From Thermoplasmatota archaeon (GTDB lineage Archaea; Thermoplasmatota; JAQUQK01), in the NCBI GenBank assembly GCA_028716125.1, contig JAQUQK010000013.1:1-8298 (forward strand): a stretch of 8,298 nucleotides of DNA. The letters are read 5' to 3'. Position 1 is the first letter of the stretch; every line of letters begins with the position of its first letter. Shown piece after piece: positions 1 to 6,100 of the stretch. The position numbers and the translations under genes were made by a program. The notes beneath the pieces are model-generated. The model ran no database searches, had not been told where the DNA came from, and saw nothing but the letters and a program-made list of their open reading frames with translations.

Positions 1-127
1 CATATAGGCTCCTCCAAGTATGGGCAGCTGAACCCAGGTCATACGAGTTGGTGGATGATGGGGCGACTCCACCTGCGACTGTCAGCTTGTATAGATATGG
101 GTTGGTGGTGCCGATGCCGATGTTACC
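1..127 (-). repeat. GIGT linker plus A unit 18, cut by the window edge
   Basis: GNIGIGTTNP, PYLYKLTVAGGVAPSS, then TNSYDLGSAAHTWRSLY, where the window stops. The gene continues to the left. The frame is still open at base 2. Confidence 0.85.
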
Positions 128-3100
128 TGCCTGGCTGATGAACATCCTTGTTTCAGCGGCCGTTGGATCCGTGGTGAATGTACTGAATGAAATTCCATAA
201 TAACTTGCAACATAGGTGGTGTTGACGCCATTAATAGTCTTCGACCCCAATATTCTCCCTTTGTTGTTGACATTAATATAAAAGGGATAGTTGGAATCGT
301 ATTGCTGGACAAGATCAGTATAATAACCCGAGGGGCTGGACGCTGTGGACAATCTCAACTGGCTGCTGTCGCTCGTTATTTCAAGTTTAGTAGCTGGATT
401 CACAGTCCCAATACCAACATTTCCATTGTTCAGAATGGTTAGTCTATTTAAATTATTTGTCTTGAACGTCAGATTGTAATTGTCCGTCGTGCCTAAAGTA
501 CCGGTCGCAGCGAAGGCATTGCCACCTTGGACAAAATAATTACCAGGTACGAATTGCGAACCGGCGAGGTAAAGTCTTGTGGTTGAGACGTAACCAAGGG
601 CATCAATGTTGGTGGAAGAGACGTTAACAGCATATATACGCCTCCATCTGGAAGAAATTGCACCCAAGTCCTTAGAATTATCAGTATTTGGGAAAAGATT
701 GGAGTAAATGTACGATCCTCCGTTGGCAAACTGCATGGTAAGGGTGCCATTTGACGTCACATTCACCAAACCATCACCCGCGCTATAAATGCCGCTCTTG
801 GTTCCGCTGTTCTCAAGCAAGATTGAGGGGTTAGCTGCCGTACCATTCAGAGCTCTAAACTGTGTTGAACTGACATAACCCGAGGCATCAATATTGCTCG
901 AGCTGACATTCGAAGCAAATAGTTTGCGCCAGTAGAGTGAGCTGGAACCAAGATCATAAGCAGCATTCGTCGTCGGAATGATGTTGCCCGTCGAAGAGGC
1001 ACCGGCAAAACCGATCGCTCTGGTTGTGAAGTAACCCTGGTCGGTAACTTGTTGCAAGTTCGGATTGGCTGTTACGACTTGCGAGCCGTTGACCCAGAGC
1101 TTTGTAGTAGAGACATAACCCAGAGCATCAATGTTCGTCGAGCTGACATTCTTGATGTAGAGCTTCCTCCAATAATTTGCAGTACCACCAAGGTCGTAGG
1201 AGTTGGTAGTTGATGGAGCGACTGAACCAGCGACTGTGAGTTTGAATAAATAGGGATTAGTTGTGCCGATACCTACATTGCCAGTACTATCAATTCTGAC
1301 CTTTTCTGACCCATCAATTTGGAATGCATAATAGTTTGATGAATTGGCATTCCCATTGGGTACATCCATATTAAACAGTATCGGTTTTTGATACCCATCA
1401 AGAGTTGTTCCCAATATACGGTTTCCCAATGAATCAGCTATTAAACTCAAATACTGTGACGTTTCTATAGTTGGTCGGGATGCTCGTATTTCCCCACTGG
1501 TTTCCAACTTCGCCCCTGGTCCTGTCGTCCCGATACCCACATTCCCATTGCTGTTCAATATAGTCAGTTTGCTCGATCCGCTAGTGATCAGCGTCAAATT
1601 GTTTGCATCCGTCGTCCCAATCGTACTCGTCACGCCAAACGCATTGCCTCCTTGTTTGTGGTACAAGCCGGAGATTGAAGTACCGCCGAGGTAGAGGTTG
1701 GTCGTCGAAACATACCCCAAAGCATCAATATTCGTCGAACTTACATTCTTAACAAATAACTTCCTCCAGTAATTAGAGCTGGAGCCAAGGTCATAGGTCA
1801 AAGTCGTGCGCGGCGTAATGGTGCCTCCGGCATTGATGTCGGCTAAGTAAGACGTGCTGGAAACGAAGACGTTGCGCCAAGCTATTCCGTTCACGCCAAA
1901 ATCATACGTATTATTAGAAGAGGGATAAAAAGAATTATACGAAACTATCCCCGAAGAACCTACCCTGAATATCACTGCACCGTTTTGAATAAACCCTATA
2001 TTGTTATCGGAATATGAATACAACCCGGTATTAGAATCACCTTGGAAGGTAATTGATGGCGTAGCAGCTGTTCCTGGGCCGGCATAAAACTTGGTGGATG
2101 AAACATACCTTAGCGCATCAATCCTGCTAGATGAGACATTAGTCGCATACAAACGGCGCCAGTAAAGCGAGCTCGAGCCCAAATCATACGAGTTTGTAAC
2201 AGTCGGTATGATGTTGCCCGTGGAAGAAGCCCCAGCAAAACCAATCGAGTGGGTCGTGAAGTAACCCTGGTCAGTCACCTGCTGCAAGTTCGGATTGGCT
2301 GTCACGACTTGAGTGCCGTTAACCCAAAGCTTGGTCGTACTCACATAACCCAGAGCATCAATATTCGTCGAGCTGACGTTTTTGACAAATAGTTTGCGCC
2401 AGTAATTGGCCGAGCCGCCCAAATCGTATGAGTTTGTAGTGGACGGGGCGACAGAGCCAGCGACCGTAAGCTTGAAGAGATAGGGGTTAGCGACTCCTAT
2501 GCCTACGTTGTCATTATTATAGAGATAACCATTAGCGCCATAAACGGAATAATTTTTAGTGCCCTTTCCAGCATCAGAATATAGGCCATAATTTATTCCA
2601 GCGCGAGCAACATTGGCAAAGGCATACATTGCATAACCAGCCCCCGTATCAGTCGGCGCGGTGGTCGTAACTCCTCCATAAATGCCTACACCAAATTTTG
2701 AAGTATACGATTTAGATATGCCAGCAATCCCGTATGCCCCTCTGCTAGCATCAGCAGCCCCCTCAACAACCAAACCCATATAACTCGTTAGATTTAATCC
2801 TGTTTGTCCTTGAGCTATACGCGAATTGGCATAGGAAAACTTAGTCATGTCTGGAATGCCCACGTACAATTTTGTAGAGCTCACATAACCCAAAGCATCA
2901 ACGGCTGTCGTGCTCGCATACCGGGCGTACAAATGGTTCCAATAATTTGCAGTGCCACCAAGGTCGTAGGAGTTGGTAGTTGATGGAGCGACTGAACCAG
3001 CGACTGTGAGTTTATAGAGGTAAGGATTGGTGGTACCAATGCCGACGTTGCCAGTATTTTTTAGCGTCATTACAGCCGCATTGTTGGTGCCTAAGGTGAA

Positions 3101-6100
3101 GTCATAATTGTCTGCCGTACCAAGAGCTAATTTGGTATTATTTGAATAACCTACCATCAAATCCGCATTACTGACTCCAAAAGTCGTTCCGGCTCTTGTC
3201 GTGCCGCCGGCAAGGAATTGGAAGTTATGGCCCGAAGAATTGTTCTCAACGTAGAATCTGGAGTAACCGGTCGCATCGGTGGACTTAATTCTTACGCCTC
3301 CGGCTGCTCCATAAACATCAAGCATTTCGTAAGGGTTCACCGTGCCAACGCCAACCTTGCCCGCGCTGGTGATCACCAGACGGTTCGTGTTATTGGTTTT
3401 AAGGGCTAAATTATACGCATCGTTTGTTCCCAGTGTGCCGGTGGCGCTGAATGAATTGCCTCCCTGGACAAAGTAGTTGCCCGGCACGAACTGCGAGCCT
3501 GCGAGATAGAGTTTGGTCGTCGAAACATAACCCAGAGCATCAATATTCGTCGAGCTGACGTTTTTGACGTAGAGCTTCCTCCAATAATTTGCAGTGCCAC
3601 CAAGGTCGTAGGAGTTGGTAGTTGATGGGGCGACTGAACCAGCGACTGTGAGTTTATAGAGGTAAGGATTAGTGGTACCAATGCCGACGTTGCCGCCGAA
3701 ATAATTCTTAGCCGATGTATCAGCAATGTAAACGCCGTATTTGTTCGTAACTGTACCGGCTCCATCAATCGCAGCCATGTAATAGCCATAAAGATTATCA
3801 ATCGTTCCGCCTTGGGCAAAAGGATAAATGCGCGCGCCATAGACATTGGTCGATACTCTACTCGTGGCGCCATAATGCCCGACTACGGCCGAAAGCCCAT
3901 AAGAATTTGCAATGGTTCCTTGGTCTTCAGCCTGATTGCGTACGATATAACTATATACGCCTGACAAATTGCCCGTATCCACCACTCCGCTTTTAATGAG
4001 CGAAACAACCCTGCCATATAAAGCCTTGTTGGAATAGGTACCTGATACATCAGCTCTTCTTGTGAGGACTGCCGCGATTACTCCACTGTCCGAAGTCCCT
4101 GAGGCTGAATAATTTGCAATGGCCTGTCCTAAATACGCAGTGCCACTCGCATACACGTTCTGCCACGATTTAGTCACCGAGCCAAGGTCATATGCATTGT
4201 TCGACGTCGGCAATATGCTTCCGGTTGACGAAGCCCCGGCAAAACCAATCGAGTGGGTCGTGAAGTAGCCCTGGTCAGTCACCTGCTGCAAGTTCGGATT
4301 GGCTGTTACGACTTGCGAGCCGTTGACCCAGAGCTTTGTAGTAGAGACATAACCCAGAGCATCAATGTTCGTCGAGCTGACATTCTTTACGTAAAGCTTC
4401 CTCCAGTAATTTGCAGTACCACCAAGGTCGTAGGAGTTAGTGGTTGATGGAGCGACTGAACCAGCGACTGTGAGTTTGAATAAATAGGGATTTGTAGTGC
4501 CGATACCGACATTGCCGAGTGTTCCAACTCCTGTCGCCATTAAGATATTGTTCGTCGCAAAATCCAGGGTAAAAGGCGTTGCCAGAACCGAGCTCCCAAC
4601 ATCATTCAACCTCGTAAATACGAACTGATTATTATAATTTCTGAACATCATTGCCTTTTCATTATTTGCTCCAGAAGTGTTAACAAGCAGGAATTGGGCT
4701 GGATTGCCCGTGATGATTGTTCCCCGCCCGCTCTGATTGGCATAAAGGGATGCTAAACTGGAATAGGTTGATGCTTGAATTATTTGATCGCCGTTCACCT
4801 GTAAGGTTGATAAAGGGTTGACCGTTCCAATACCAACATTCCCTCCGTTCAGGATCGTCAATCTGCTCGTGTTGTTGGTCTTCAACGTCAGGTTGTAATT
4901 GTCAGTCGTGCCCAAAGTGCCCGTCGCAGCAAAAGCATTGCCACCCTGGACAAAATAGTTGCCCGGCACGAACTGCGAGCCTGCAAGGAAGAGCTTGGTT
5001 GTTGAGACGTAACCCAAAGCATCAATATTTGTTGAGCTGACGTTGTTAACGAATAGTTTGCGCCAATAATAAGACGACGAACCTAAATCGTACGCATTAG
5101 TAGATGATGGTCCAACATTGCCGGCAACAGTCAACTTGAAAGCATAAGGAGTTGTCAGCCCGATGCCAATGTTGCCGGTGCTTAAATTTCCATAAACAGA
5201 ATTGCCGATGTTCAACTGGTTACTCGCCGTGGGAGACGTGGTCGAGGTGTAATACCCGATGATAATGTTGTTCGACCCGGTCGTTACGTTGCTGCCTGCC
5301 TGATAACCGACGAACAGATTGTTGGCGCCCGTGGTATTGGCATAACCGGCGTTATAACCAAGTATCGTGTTGTTATCCGATCCTGTTTGTGCGCTATAGC
5401 CAGCTTGGTAGCCCAAGTAAACTCCGTTTTGGTTGGCATATTTGGCCGTGCCTACAGCTGCATTATAGCCGATAGCCGTAGTGTTCGTGGCTGAAGCATT
5501 ATTAAAACCCGCATAGTAGCCCAGCGCGCTGTTATTCTCGCCTGTAGTATTGTAATACATGGTCATCTGACCAAAGCCTGAGTTTTTATTTCCGGAAGTA
5601 TTGGAGTAAAGGGAGCGATAACCATTCGCGGTGTTATAGGAACCCGCTGTGTTGAAATAGAGGGATTGCAAACCACTCGCAGTGTTGTTCTTACCTGCGG
5701 TATTGGAATATAAGGATTTAAAGCCCAGCGCGGTATTATATTGAGAAGAAGTGGCGGTATACAAAGCCTGATAACCCAGAGCGGTATTGTAATCGCCGTT
5801 CACAGCCGCAGTTTTCAAAAGTCTGCCGGCGTCCTCCCCGCCAAAGAAGTTGAAAAGAGCAGAGGAAGCAAAGAGAATATTCTTGCCTCCTTGCATGTAG
5901 TTGGAGGTTGCATCTATGTTCACATTCCCCGCTACATCCAGCTTTTGAGCAGGGTTGACCGTTCCAATACCAACATTCCCTCCGTTCAGGATCGTCAATC
6001 TGCTCGTGTTGTTGGTCTTCAACGTCAGGTTGTAATTATCCGTCGTGCCCAAAGTGCCCGTCGCAGCAAAAGCATTGCCTCCTTGGACAAAATAGTTGCC

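Noticed and set aside
3406..3873. Minus-strand open frame of 155 codons in another phase, and similar short ones near 82-312, 493-750, 6025-6252, 7624-7845 and 7867-8079
   Set aside because: They lie out of phase within the long frame. Their sequences repeat only because the underlying modules repeat, and they have no independent start context or recognisable protein.
3695..4138. Module G as an enzymatic domain
   Set aside because: No catalytic motif is visible. It is Gly/Tyr/Ser-rich with regularly spaced YG pairs and ends in a known structural tail-fibre pattern.
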